Position numbers and translations under genes: made by a program. DNA of 64,000 bases, from assembly GCA_946902875.1 (NCBI GenBank), contig OX336336.1, forward strand, positions 25,375,558 through 25,439,557, given 5' to 3'. The stretch is from Nematopogon swammerdamellus. Lineage: Eukaryota; Arthropoda; Insecta; Lepidoptera; Adelidae. The notes below the pieces were generated by a model that ran no database searches, was not told where the DNA came from, and saw only the letters and a list, made by a program, of their open reading frames with translations. Shown one piece after another: positions 33,958-44,050 of this stretch (position 1 is its first letter; every line of letters begins with the position of its first letter).

Positions 33958-34282
33958 ATACATACGTACATATCACACACGCTGAATCCCGAAAATCGGG
34001 GTAAGCAGAGTAATCGGCGTTGTGCTGCAACTCTGGTAAATTACAGCACAACACCGACCACCACGTTTCGCAAAGTATTCGAACAAGATGCAATCGATCA
34101 AGCGGCAAGTAAGGAATGAAGACCCCACGTGCTGCATGACTCGGTGGAAGTACCGTGCCAAGGTGAGAGGTGACGAGCCTGTCGCCCTTTAGCACGGCAT
34201 CTTGTCCTTTCCTTATCCCTTAGTCGCCTTTTACGACATGCATGGTGGGGCTATTCTTTTTAAGTACCGGCCCCACACGATA
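33958..34282 (-). repeat. SINE family B copy
   Basis: Complete layout: CATA tail, CACACGCTGAATCCCGAAAA, hairpin, TACCGTGCCAAGGTGAGAGG, head with an inner deletion (ACATGCATGGTGGGGCTATT). It begins about 35 bases upstream of IDH exon 4's acceptor. Confidence 0.88.
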
Positions 34283-34342
34283 CATATTTTATATCATATA
34301 TAAATATATCTCATGGGTTTCCGCGCGCGGAATAAATACAAC

Positions 34343-34912
34343 ATTTTATAAAACCCGACTATGAAAAAGGAAGGAAATGGGTGAATCAACTTTTTATTGT
34401 TTTTGGTATCTGTCTGAAAACAGTATTATCTTGATAAATACACCTTATTTTAATAGTTACAGCAACTCTCAGATAAGTAATTGATTAATAAGAAAGAAGC
34501 TACACAAAGAATTTGGAGTAATTAAAAAAAAATTGGTTACCCTAAAGACAACCCACAGAGGAGGACAAGCACTTTTTTCCCTACAAAACTGGGGACAAAA
34601 TTGTCCCCTGGGTCACCCCTAAAAATTTGGTTAATGTTTTATTTTAAATTGTTCTCTACTTTTATTTCAATTGCCTATCAACCTAAGTATTTCATACTTA
34701 TTGATTTTCAACTAAGTAATAAATTGTAATAAACTTTTTTTTATTTGACTTTGCTGCTGGTTTTTACGTTACAAGAAAAAGTTGATCCACCCAAATAACA
34801 AGGAAAGTTGTTCGAAATTTTGTAATCGGACGTGTATCGAATAAACAGCATTTTCGATCAGCTATCCTTGTTATCCTATTAAATAATACGTCCTTTTTCG
34901 TAGTCGGGTTTA
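34343..34912. mobile_element. TIR element with AACCCGACTA ends
   Basis: Ends AACCCGACTATGAAAAAGGA and complement CCTTTTTCGTAGTCGGGTT. Its inner part is the inverted partner of 32424-32845. Confidence 0.8.
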
Positions 34913-35395
34913 AAAAAATAAATTATCATACCATGAAAAGGTATTCAAATTATGTGCTTAAAGATTATTATATAATACTATGATTAATCTATACATGTAC
35001 GTATGTACATGTATAGATTTTATATATGATTTGATGATGACGTATGTACATGTATAGACATATATTACGTGAATTAACACTTGAGCGATGTGGGTTTGCA
35101 AGCAGCACTCAACGAGCGTAGAGAGACAAACATTTGCACAGGTGTCGTGACATACAAGTCACATAATTATGTATATAGAACAATATGTTGCTGTTAGCAC
35201 GGCAACAGTGAAGTGTATTTTATGAAATTTTAATTCCGAATCTGAATATGAAAAGACCAATCTTAGTTGATTCATTTTGCAACAATTTGCTGAATAAGAA
35301 ATGACAAATTAAGATGAGAATTTTTTTCCCACTGGCAACAAATTTTTTTTTTTCAATACGTCATTTTCAAACCCAAGCATTAGAGCCGTGTATAG
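34913..35395. other. Gene-free intron stretch with a TACATGTA palindrome cluster
   Basis: ATACATGTACGTATGTACAT at about 34993 and a second copy near 35040 are self-complementary. Nothing else recognised. Confidence 0.5.
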
Positions 35396-35399
35396 TGAA

Positions 35400-35690
35400 A
35401 ATAGGATGCATTTTTAGCTCATTAACTGGACACCGAGTGGCTAAGCTCAAGTGGCAGCGGGCTGGGCACGTTAGCCGAAGAGACGACGACCGTTGTTGGA
35501 GTAACCGTGTTCTACACTGGCGGCCGTGGACAGGAAAAACTGAGTGTGGGAAGACCACCCGCCAGGTGGAACGACGACGACATCAAGTACGTCGGCGGAA
35601 AGCAGTGGTCTGTACCGCTGAAGGCCGGGAGGACTGCAGGAAAATTGGAGAGGCGTATGTACAGCAATGGAACCATGCACACTGAGTGAC
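35400..35690 (+). pseudogene. C-terminal end of a LINE ORF2
   Basis: Frames around this stretch read LKWQRAGHVSRRDDDR, NRVLHWRPWTGK, SVGRPPARWNDDDIKYV and GRTAGKLERRMYSNGT, with frameshifts. This is the usual tail of a common insect non-LTR retrotransposon (RTE/Jockey-like). Minus-strand relatives are at 50110 and 59210. Its end lies about 45 bases from the fifth IDH exon copy. Confidence 0.75.
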
Positions 35691-35732
35691 TAACTGGTGC
35701 AAGATCGCAACCTGACTGAGGAAAATCCACCT

Positions 35733-35815
35733 GTAGAATTTAGAAACTTCACGGAAAACGGAACCGTCCAGAGAATATCCCGGATAATTCCGTTAGGACT
35801 CAGCCACACGTTGAA
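35733..35815 (-). pseudogene. Decayed fifth copy of the IDH active-site exon, 5' part only
   Basis: On the minus strand the sequence after copy A's donor again reads [13 protein letters not shown], then loses frame by a small indel before a TTCCG-rich stretch that resembles the TVFRE codons. The spacing of the TTAGGACTCAG block to copy A is again 205 bp. Divergence is clearly higher than among copies A-D. Confidence 0.5.
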
Positions 35816-35831
35816 GGAGAACAATGCGTAC

Positions 35832-36015
35832 CTTGCCCGGGGTAGTCACCACGAAGTCCTGCGCCTTGTACTGGTCGCCGCGGTCGTGGCGGCCGATAAC
35901 GATGGGCTTGGTCCAGCCGGGCACGAGGCGCGGGATGCTCTCGCACAGGATGGGCTCGCGGAAGACGGTCCCGCCCAGGATGTTCCTGCTAGTTCCGTTA
36001 GGACTCAGCCTCACG
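35832..36015 (-). pseudogene. Tandem copy A of the IDH active-site exon
   Basis: Open from [16 protein letters not shown] to FVVTTPGK, with the donor AAG|GTACGC kept. The loop reads RHDRGD, shared with copy C. The acceptor and EFKLKKM segment are missing. It is the copy farthest downstream in the direction of transcription, apart from a decayed fifth copy next to it. Confidence 0.75.
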
Positions 36016-36036
36016 TTGAAGGAGAACAATGCGTAC

Positions 36037-36220
36037 CTTGCCCGGGGTAGTCACCACGAAGTCCTGCGCCTTGTACTGGTCGCCGTGGGCGTGGCGGGCG
36101 ATGACGATGGGCTTGGTCCAGCCGGGCACGAGGCGAGGGATGCTCTCGCACAGGATGGGCTCGCGGAAGACGGTCCCGCCCAGGATGTTCCTGCTAGTTC
36201 CGTTAGGACTCAGCCACACG
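36037..36220 (-). pseudogene. Tandem copy B of the IDH active-site exon
   Basis: Open from [16 protein letters not shown] to FVVTTPGK, with the donor kept. The loop keeps HAHGD, but the preceding Gly is Ala (VIARHAHGD). TIR is TSR. The 5' coding part and acceptor are missing as in copy C. It is closer to the complete exon (D) than to its neighbours A and C. Confidence 0.75.
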
Positions 36221-36241
36221 TTGAAGGAGAACAATGCGTAC

Positions 36242-36425
36242 CTTGCCCGGGGTAGTCACCACGAAGTCCTGCGCCTTGTACTGGTCGCCGCGGTCGTGGC
36301 GGCCGATAACGATGGGCTTGGTCCAGCCGGGCACGAGGCGCGGGATGCTCTCGCACAGGATGGGCTCGCGGAAGACGGCCCCGCCCAGGATGTTCCTGAT
36401 AGTTCCGTTAGTACTCATCCACACG
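36242..36425 (-). pseudogene. Tandem copy C of the IDH active-site exon
   Basis: This copy is open from [15 protein letters not shown] through FVVTTPGK and keeps the donor AAG|GTACGC, 205 bp from the complete exon. It lacks EFKLKKM and its acceptor; ACTTCAACGTG replaces them. Gly-Gly-Thr-Val is GGAV here, and the active-site loop is RHDRGD instead of RHAHGD, a change expected to disturb the substrate loop. No AG that gives the right phase is visible at its 5' side, so I read it as a pseudo-exon. Confidence 0.75.
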
Positions 36426-36446
36426 TTGAAGTAGAAGCATGCGTAC

Positions 36447-36646
36447 CTTGCCCGGGGTAGTCACCACGAAGTCCTGCGCCTTGTACTGGTCGCCGTGGGC
36501 GTGGCGGCCGATGACGATGGGCTTGGTCCAGCCGGGCACGAGGCGAGGGATGCTCTCGCACAGGATGGGCTCGCGGAAGACGGTCCCGCCCAGGATGTTC
36601 CTGATAGTTCCGTTGGGGCTCAGCCACATTTTCTTCAGTTTGAACT
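36447..36646 (-). CDS. Idh: NADP-dependent isocitrate dehydrogenase, active-site exon (complete copy)
   Basis: 200 nt: two bases complete the Glu started in the previous exon (RVE|E), then 66 codons ending PGK, phase 0. The acceptor is CCGCAG|AG and the donor AAG|GTACGC. It carries [37 protein letters not shown] and [20 protein letters not shown]. By homology these hold the isocitrate-binding Ser, Asn and three Arg; the Arg of IGRHAHGD corresponds to human IDH1 Arg132/IDH2 Arg172. The HAHGD form is that of IDH2-type enzymes. Three more copies of most of this exon follow at an exact 205-bp spacing. Confidence 0.95.
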
Positions 36647-36821
36647 CTGCGGGCAAGTTTTTTTTTTTATCTGATGTGTGAATATTCTGTAGTCTAAAAG
36701 GGAAGTTGTGTGCAAGTTCGACTAGAAGACATTACATTTTGCAATAAGTTCGACTTCTGCACAGCAGAAACATGCACGCATTGAGTATTTCTAGTACAAT
36801 ACGCGGCAGTAAATAAGGTGC

Positions 36822-36945
36822 ATCGGGCTTTAGAAAGAGACAATCCGGTTATAGAGCGCCGTCCCTGTCGCACAGAGACGTACGGTTCGTGCGACGGGAA
36901 CGGCGCTCGACAACCGGACTGTCTCTTTCTAAAGCTCGACACGCA
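36822..36945. repeat. Hairpin of ~50-bp arms
   Basis: GCTTTAGAAAGAGACAATCC through GCGCCGTCCCTGTCGCAC pairs with GTGCGACGGGAACGGCGCTC through GTCTCTTTCTAAAGC. It lies upstream of the IDH active-site exon. Confidence 0.88.
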
Positions 36946-37019
36946 TTGTTATGAATATATAAATTGAGATCTATATTATATTGAGACCCTATAATAAGTT
37001 GAAGATTTACTCCCCTATA

Positions 37020-37421
37020 CAGGGTGACTGGAAATTCGATCTATTCCTTGAAAGGGTCAATCTATTACTAGGATCTATTACTAGAGGTTATTTGGAACAA
37101 TTTAATCCCCTTCAACTGTTTTTTTTTTTAATAAAAATTTACATAAAAATAAAAATAAATTGTCATTTAAGACCTTTTATTCTGAGATATTGAGAATTTT
37201 GGGCCGATATTTTTATTTGAAATGATTGGTAGCTTACCAGCTTTCAGAAAAATATCAATGGAGTGCCCAAAAATAAGAATATTTTTTACAACTTTTTTTT
37301 TTCGATTACAAGTCAGAAAGTATCTCGGAAAACGCTCATTTCCGACGCCCCGTTGATGGGAGTTAAATTAACCTCTAGTATAATCCCTTTCAAGGAATAG
37401 ATCGAATTTCCAGTCAACCTG
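37020..37421. mobile_element. Mariner-type MITE
   Basis: Ends CAGGGTGACTGGAAATTCGA and complement, continuing ATTCCTTGAAAGGG, with TA on both sides. 402 bp, non-coding. Confidence 0.88.
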
Positions 37422-37639
37422 TATATGTTGAAGATCTACCCGCTACATAAGTTGAACAACCACCCCCTACATCTACCACATCTATCCTCTCTCCCATGGT
37501 GATCTTGGGCGGGGATGATGCAGATTGTTCAGCCAAAACCCAATGATGGCTGAGATTCCAAAAAACTTGGACGAGGATTTATATATGTAAACGAACAGTA
37601 TAGATAACTAACTAATTAATACGAATAACCTTTTCAAGT

Positions 37640-37822
37640 TTTTTTTTTATGGAAACTGACACGGATGGCTACATCACCTACAACATCTGTGATGTCAGTC
37701 CATAACACCGGATGGACTTGCAGCCACGTCAGTGCTTCCCTTCGGTCGTGCCGGCTACACTGAACTGGACGAAAAACACAAACTATTTACATAGCCGTTT
37801 CGACCGACCTTTCATTCAGTGC
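37640..37822 (-). repeat. SINE family A, tail and middle
   Basis: TTTTTTTTATGGAAACTGAC through CGACCGACCTTTCATTCAGT. Head missing. Confidence 0.82.
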
Positions 37823-38099
37823 ACAAGTAGGTAAAATATTTGTAGAGCATTAGGTAAGTATATGATAATAATGATCACTATATCAGAACACAAATAAGGT
37901 CACAGTCATAAAAGCGTGCGATATGAACCTTATCTATAACCGCGTACCTAGTAGTTCTCTGCAGCGACAAATGTGTCTGCAAATATACCTGCTGCGCTGC
38001 GACGGAAGCCGACAAACACCAAACATGATTACTTAGAATAATTTTGAGACAAACATTCCGGGCGAACGCAAATGTATATGTACATTGTGTACTTGGATG

Positions 38100-38665
38100 A
38101 GTGAGTGTGAGTGAGGAGCGAGCGAATGAGTTAGTGAGTGAGTGAAAGTGTGAGCGATTATGAGCGAGTGGAAGTAAGAAAGGGCTGGTGAGAGTGAGGA
38201 GTGATTCAGTGAATGGATGAAATAAGTCAGCGAGTGCGTGAGTGCAGAGTGCGTCAGTGAGTGAAGATTGATTCGAGTCTTTGAAGAGTTCAGTGGGTGA
38301 GTCAGTAAGTGAGCGGGTGAGCGAGCCAGTGAGTGAGTGGGTGGTTGAGTAAGAGTGAGTGAGTGAGAGCGTGAGTGGGTGGGTAAGTATGATTGAGTGA
38401 GTGAGTGATTAAGAGTGAGTCAGTAAGAACGAGTGGGTGAGTACGAGTGAGTGAGTGAGTGAGTGGGTGAGTGATTAAGAGTGTGTCAGTAAAAGTGAGT
38501 GTGTGAGTGAGCGAGTGGGTGAGTAAGAGTGATTGAGAGAGTGAGTGAGTGGGTGGGTGAGTAAGAGTGAGTGAGTGAGTGAGTAAGAGTGAGTGAGTAA
38601 GAGTGAGTAAGAGTGAGTGAGTGAGTAAGAGTGAGTGAGTGAGTGAGCGAGCGAGCGAGCGAGGT
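38100..38665 (+). repeat. GAGT-rich microsatellite array next to an IDH splice donor
   Basis: About 560 bp of GTGAGTGAGTGAG with AAGAGT and GCGAGC variants. On the transcribed strand it is (ACTC)n and starts within about 20 nt of the donor of exon 38674-38818. Confidence 0.93.
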
Positions 38666-38673
38666 GGCGTTAC

Positions 38674-38818
38674 CCTCGACGCGCTGCTCGTCCGGCGTGA
38701 TGGTTGCGCACTTGATGCCGACGTTGTGCTTGAGGACGGCGTGCGCGGCGTCCACGGTCACCTGGTCGTCGGTGGCGTCGCGGTGCGGCAGCCCCAGGTC
38801 GTAGTACAGGCTCTCCAG
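38674..38818 (-). CDS. Idh: NADP-dependent isocitrate dehydrogenase, exon 2 of those visible
   Basis: 48 codons plus one base, acceptor ACGTGCAG|CTG, donor GAGG|GTAACG. The residues are [20 protein letters not shown], then [17 protein letters not shown] and [25 protein letters not shown] and KCATITPDE are family signatures; the latter holds the substrate-binding Thr. YFDLGLPNRD-like sequence points to the IDH2 (mitochondrial) type. A GAGT-rich array begins within about 20 bases of the donor. Confidence 0.97.
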
Positions 38819-38865
38819 CTGCACGTCAACGTGTCAATCGTCAATCAATACATATAATATACGCG

Positions 38866-39080
38866 AGCTGTGCCCGCGGCTCCGCCCGCTCTCATAATTG
38901 ACTTCTCTGCTAACCTCATAAGCCATTTAGCGTGATAGTAAGTAGCCTATAGTTGATGGGAAGAATCAAGCTATCCGTAGAATATTTTTTTATTAAAATC
39001 GGTTCAGTGGTTCTCGAGTTATAAGCGGAACGACAGACAGATAGAAAGCAGACGTTGGATTTTATTATAGGTAAGGATTA
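38866..39080 (+). repeat. Interspersed repeat F, copy 1
   Basis: GCTGTGCCCGCGGCTCCGCC through GTTCTCGAGTTATAAGCGG and GCAGACGTTGGATTTTATTA. Nearly identical copies are at 44765-44990 and 56340-56555. I think it is a 3' end of an RTE-type LINE or a SINE derived from one. Confidence 0.85.
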
Positions 39081-39104
39081 TAGAAATAAAAGTTTTTGAA
39101 TAGA

Positions 39105-39545
39105 AAATAGGCCAAGTGCGAGTCGGAATCGCGCACCGAGGGTTCCGTACTAAGGACCACACAATAATATTAGATACAGAAATATATTATATTTGTGCTA
39201 TGAATTTATTTACCAAAAAAATTGTGTTTTCTTTCATTTAGTTCAGGAGCCTTAGTGCGAGCTCGACTTACATTTGACCGGTTTTATTATTTTTTATTTA
39301 TTTAAACTAGAGTTTGCACTATAATCACACCGAGTTTGACGCTTGTATTAACCTACCGTTTTTACGATAGAGCAAAAACAAAAAAACACCTTTCTTGTAT
39401 GGAGACTCTCCTTAATTTGTTTTACTTTTTTTTATTATTATTATTGGTTAGGATATCCGCCATAATAAATAACACACATTTTGTGAAAATTTCAACCGGC
39501 TACCTACGGTTCAAAAGATTTCCTTTAAAGATGAGAAGAATTATA
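39105..39545 (-). repeat. Pieces of the GGTTCCGTA repeat
   Basis: GCCAAGTGCGAGTCGGAATC and CGCACCGAGGGTTCCGTACT at the left; at 39330-39540 a segment (CCGTTTTTACGATAGAGC, CTTTCTTGTATGGA) that also occurs at 59640-60190. Confidence 0.6.
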
Positions 39546-39547
39546 TA

Positions 39548-40415
39548 AAGCATTCAAAGAAGGCCGAGAAGTGGTAGTTGATCTATCTCGTTCGGGTCGA
39601 CCTTCAACGGATTCATGATGACAGGTTTTCTTCGATTACCGCGGTATGGCACTCTCCGAATTCCTTCCAAAAGGACAAACGGTGAATAAGGAATATTATT
39701 TAGAGGTCATGATGAGGCGTTTGCGTGATAGTATCCCCCGAAAACTGTCAGATTTGTGGAAAGACAGTTCATGGATTTTGCACCACGATAATTCACCATC
39801 AGCATCACACAAAGCACGATGATGCAAGATTTTTTAGTAAACAAACTGAACGAATGTCATCGACCAAGCACCGTAATCAACTGATATGGCCACGATTGAC
39901 TTTTTCCTGTTTCTCAAACTAAAATTGCCACTTCGAGGAAGGTGTTTTGAGTAGATAGTAGTTAGTTAGTAGAGAATAGAATAGAATAGAAATGCTTTAT
40001 TGCCCACCAAAACACAAACAGACAAGAGATACAGAAAACAGAAGATAACATACAGAGGAGCAATAGAAATAAACAATAATTCACACAGAAACAAGAGAAC
40101 AGTAGCGTGCAAAGGCGGACTTATCACTTTAAGTGATTTCTTCCAGTCAACCTTTTGGTTGATGGATGAGAGTGGGTGATGCGTGGGGAAGAAATATGGC
40201 AAGAGTAGTGCAGTGCAGACATTTGGACGGGAGAGTAATAAGAAATAAGTTGTAAGAAGTTGAGGTATTGCCTTCAGCTCTCCTAGAGCTGAAGGCAATA
40301 CCTCAATCAGCCTACGAAAAACGTATGGAAGACTGGGTCAAGCACTGGCGTAGTTGTATTGAAAGCGGAGTTGTATTGCAGTAGGCCCTACTTTGAAGGT
40401 GACAAAATAAATTTT
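39548..40415 (+). pseudogene. Mariner transposase pseudogene split by an insertion
   Basis: Frames read EGREVVVDLSRSGRPSTD, then after a large deletion FFDYRGMALSEFLPKGQTVN, KEYYLEVMMRRLRDSIPRKL, WKDSSWILHHDNSPSASHKA, and at 40290-40365 LKAIPQSAYEKRMEDWVKHW. These are the mariner blocks in correct order, including the HHDN block that holds a catalytic Asp. Frameshifts are present, and 39960-40285 is foreign sequence. Confidence 0.85.
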
Positions 40416-40794
40416 GTTGAATAATTTTTTTCCTTGTTTTATTTAACAATTCCGAATACTTTTTATTACACTGAATGTACATAAAGTTCATTCACCTAAA
40501 CATAAAAAATAAGGTTGTTTACCACAAAAAGTCTTGCGGAATCTGTTGTTCTCGGTAGTGGTGAATCAATTTCTGTTCAAGTGTATCGATAACCCAGCAG
40601 GACCCAGTGTTTGTTTTTAGATGATGATGTGGTAAACATAATGTTCTCGCGCCGCGCCATGCATGACGCGCTCGGGTGCTGTGTTGAAGTTCCCAAATTA
40701 TTTGGCGGTTATTTAAACGTGAGCTTTTAACAATATGAGATTTTGATTGGCGACCTATTGCAATTTACAAAAACTGTTTCAAAAAACATTGCAC

Positions 40795-41345
40795 CGACTT
40801 CAAAAAACAACTATTTCGCAACTATTCATATTCGGACCCTTTAGGTGAAGGGTACAAAAGCATAAAAGGGGTCCATCTATCAATTTTCAGGTGTGCGTTT
40901 GTACCGCCTTCAACTCAAGGGTACGAAAATTAATCAAAATATTATTAAATAAAATTTTAACACTTTTCAGTTCTAGTTGTTTTTTGAAGTCGGTTCAATG
41001 TTTTTTAAAACTGTTTTTTATTTCACTCTCTTTAGTTATATTACATAACAAGTTCTGCGTAGAATTTGGCGTTAAACCAACCCGACGACGTGTTTTTTCA
41101 GTGATTGGTACACACTTCAAAGTCAATATCTTGAAAACTACTGAACCGATTTTGATGAAACTTGCACTGTTCCCTAAGTTGAAGTAAATGTAAGCCAATA
41201 AAATAATGGTCACAGTCCGATTAAATGAAATTTGGCACACCTGTTTAGAAGCCCACATAGAACTTATACGAATATTGTGTAATTTCAACGATATTACATA
41301 CATACGTGTATAATTGATAACCTCCTTTTTTTGAAGTCGGTTAAA
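40795..41345. repeat. Repeat with ACCGACTTCAAAAAAC ends
   Basis: Starts CACCGACTTCAAAAAACAAC and ends CCTCCTTTTTTTGAAGTCGG; the inner part shows more such ends at 40980. A relative of 8552-8930. Confidence 0.65.
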
Positions 41346-41429
41346 AGTAGTAAGGTAGGAAGATAATGCCCAAAGGGCGAAGTCTCCGGCATGGCAACTT
41401 CTCATCATTCATCATCATTCTCTTTGGGT

Positions 41430-41625
41430 TAAAAATACTTGGTTTTAGGTTTCCGCACCCCATACGTTTTATTATTGCGGATATAGCAACAAAATATAAT
41501 AAAAAATAGAAAAAGTAAAAAATTAAGGGGTATCCCATACATGGAACGTGTTTTTTTTTTACTTTTTGTTTGTGGTGCTGAATCCTCGGTGCGCGAGTCC
41601 GACTCTCACTTGGCCGGTTTGGTTT
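41430..41625 (+). repeat. Part of the GGTTCCGTA repeat
   Basis: TTTAGGTTTCCGCACCCCAT through GGTGCGCGAGTCCGACTCTC and ACTTGGCCGGTTTGG. Confidence 0.65.
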
Positions 41626-41689
41626 TTTTAGCAACAGGTGCCCGCAAAATGTTTAGGTAATATAACTATGTAACTATACACCAGCGGCG

Positions 41690-42370
41690 ATTCCTTTAAG
41701 TTGGCTAGGTTGGCGGCGCCAAACCAAATAAAATGAATGCCAGCATTAATATCGAAGTATTAATCAAAAACAAATGTGAAAAAATATCGGGGTTATATTA
41801 TTTTTATTGTACCCACGATGAATAAGCTAAAACGTCAACCCCGTTACATTATTTGAAATTTCGCGCGCATCACACGCGGACGACGGCGAATGACGACACA
41901 TCAAGGCATTCATTGGCCGGTTGGCTACATTTGAAGCGCCATCGTATTCCATACAAGCGGCCGATGTCCCGTTCGCGCCGCTGATAAGCGTTTCAGGTTG
42001 GCGCAGCGGGGAGCGCACTTAGCGACTAGCGAGCTAGGCTAGGTACGTTGTGTGTGCGTGTGTGTGCGCGCTGCTGCGGCAGCGTATGCGTGACTGCTTT
42101 TTAAACAAAAATGGACCTGTTATGGATGAATCTTGCGCGGTGTTTTTTTTTTATTGATTATTTATTGGCTATAATGGCAAACTCCAGTCCGAAATCTACA
42201 ATAGAAGATCTTTTCGAAAAACCCTTCTCAACGAAGACATTTTCTGAAAAAAACTTTTATTTGTTCAAAACGGTCGCCCTTGCCCAAGTTTGTCGAATTT
42301 GAAGTCTGTACATAAAGACAGCAAAAGGGAATATTTTATGGTCTTTCAGTTTTTGAAATCATTGTGGTAG
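41690..42370 (+). pseudogene. hAT-like element remnant with a TTF/MYM-type transposase start
   Basis: CAGCGGCGATTCCTTTAAG at the left resembles a hAT end. The frame near 42180 reads SSPKSTIEDLFEKPFSTKTF then SEKNFYLFK, similar in pattern to the N-terminal part of TTF-zinc-finger hAT transposases. The rest of the transposase is missing. Confidence 0.4.
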
Positions 42371-42499
42371 AAATAAATTAACGCGTAAGTTATGAAATTA
42401 TGAAAAATAAATCCTTAGCCAGAGCCAACCCAATAATCAGCACCAGGAGTCGCTACTGCTATACACATACAGTAAAATAGAAGATACCCTCAAACATTC

Positions 42500-42742
42500 A
42501 CATGACTCCCTTCTTATATTACTAGGTGGTAGGGTTTAACCCGCCCGGGTTGATACCACCGCACTGACTGAAAGGTCGGTCGAAACGGCCATGTAAATAG
42601 TTTGTGTTTTCCGTCCAGTTCAGTGTAGCCGGCACGACCGAGGGAAGCACTGACGTGGCACCAAGTTCATCCGGTGTTATGGGCTGACATCACGGATGTT
42701 GTAGGTGATGCAGCCAAACGCGTCAGTTTCCATAAAAAAAAA
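42500..42742 (+). repeat. SINE family A, 5' truncated
   Basis: GACTCCCTTCTTATATTACT through GTGTAGCCGGCACGACCGAG to GTCAGTTTCCATAAAAAAA. It lacks the head. Confidence 0.88.
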
Positions 42743-43064
42743 AATATATTCAGCAGTAAACCTTTCCGTCAGTCGACAAAATCATTGTTCATCGTTCAAT
42801 TATCGTTTCACAGACTATTGATAACTAATGACAATTTGCACGCAGCACGCGAACTGCAGCGCGCGGTGCACGAGCATGAATGACATTGCGTCCGCACACG
42901 CGCACGCAGATTGATGGCAATCACTTGCGCATACACATCTAGGTAACTATTCAAACTGGGCCAATTATCACTTCATGACTATCAATTGGAAAATACTATA
43001 GTCCCTTTTCGCTCGCTTGTTGAAAAACATGTTTTAAGCATTAGGTGATAAACTCAATATTTAT

Positions 43065-44050
43065 GCAGATCAACAGTATCCTTCATAAGGAGAATATTGA
43101 TCCTCATAAGAAGAATAGTGACCCTCATAAGAAGAATATTGTTCCTCACAAGGAGGATATCGAACCTGCGAAGGAGAATATTGATCCTCATAAGAAGAAT
43201 AGTGACCCCCATAAGAAGAATATTGTTCCTCACCAGGAGGATATCGATTCTCCGAAGGAGAACATTGATCCTCATAAGAAGAATAGTGACCCTCATAAGA
43301 AGAATATTGTTCCTCACAAGGAGGATATCGAACCTCCGAAGGAGAATATTGATCCTCATAAGAAGAATAGTGACCCTCATAAGAAGAATATTGTTCCTCA
43401 CCAGGAGGATATCGATTCTCCGAAGGAGAACATTGATCCTCATAAGAAGAATAGTGACCCTCATAAGAAGAATATTGTTCCTCACAAGGAGGATATCGAA
43501 CCTCCGAAGGAGAATATTGATCCTCATAAGAAGAATAGTGACCCTCATAAGAAGAATATTGTTCCTCACAAGGAGGATATCGAACCTCCGAAGGAGAATA
43601 TTGATCCTCATAAGAAGAATAGTGACCCTCATAAGAAGAATATTGTTCCTCACCAGGAGGATATCGATTCTCCGAAGGAGAACATTGATCCTCATAAGAA
43701 GAATAGTGACCCTCACAAGGAGAATATTGTTCCTCACAAGGAAGATATCGAACCTCAGAAGGAGAATATTGATCATCATAAGATAAATAGTGACCCTCAT
43801 AAGAAGAATATTGTTCCTCACAAGGAGGATATCGAACCGCATAAGGAGAATATTGATCCTCATAAGATGAATAGTGACCCTCATAAGAAGAATATTGTTC
43901 CTCACAATGAGGATATCGAACCTCAGAAGGAGAATATTGATCCTCATAAGAAGAATAGTGACCCTCATAAGAAGAATATTGTTCCTCACAAGGAGGATAT
44001 CGATCCTCATAAGAAGAATAGTGACCCTCGTAAGAAGAATATTGTTTAAA
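43065..44050. repeat. 21-bp minisatellite with 84/168-bp higher-order repeat
   Basis: Units of CCTCATAAGAAGAATATTGAT and variants. On the plus strand they read PHKKNID, PHKKNSD, PHKKNIV and PHKEDIE, a 28-residue (84-bp) super-unit whose fourth part alternates. The plus frame (334 codons) and a minus frame (342 codons) are both open, as expected from a 21-bp period without stops. It is intronic in IDH, and I do not read it as a gene. Confidence 0.93.

Noticed and set aside
35697..36460. Plus-strand open frames across the 205-bp units as a repetitive protein gene
   Set aside because: They are antisense shadows of the IDH exon copies.
43045..44049. A 334-codon open frame (PHKKNSD repeats) as a protein-coding gene
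   Set aside because: It is a 21-bp tandem repeat without stops, equally open on the other strand, inside an IDH intron, with no splice or start context.
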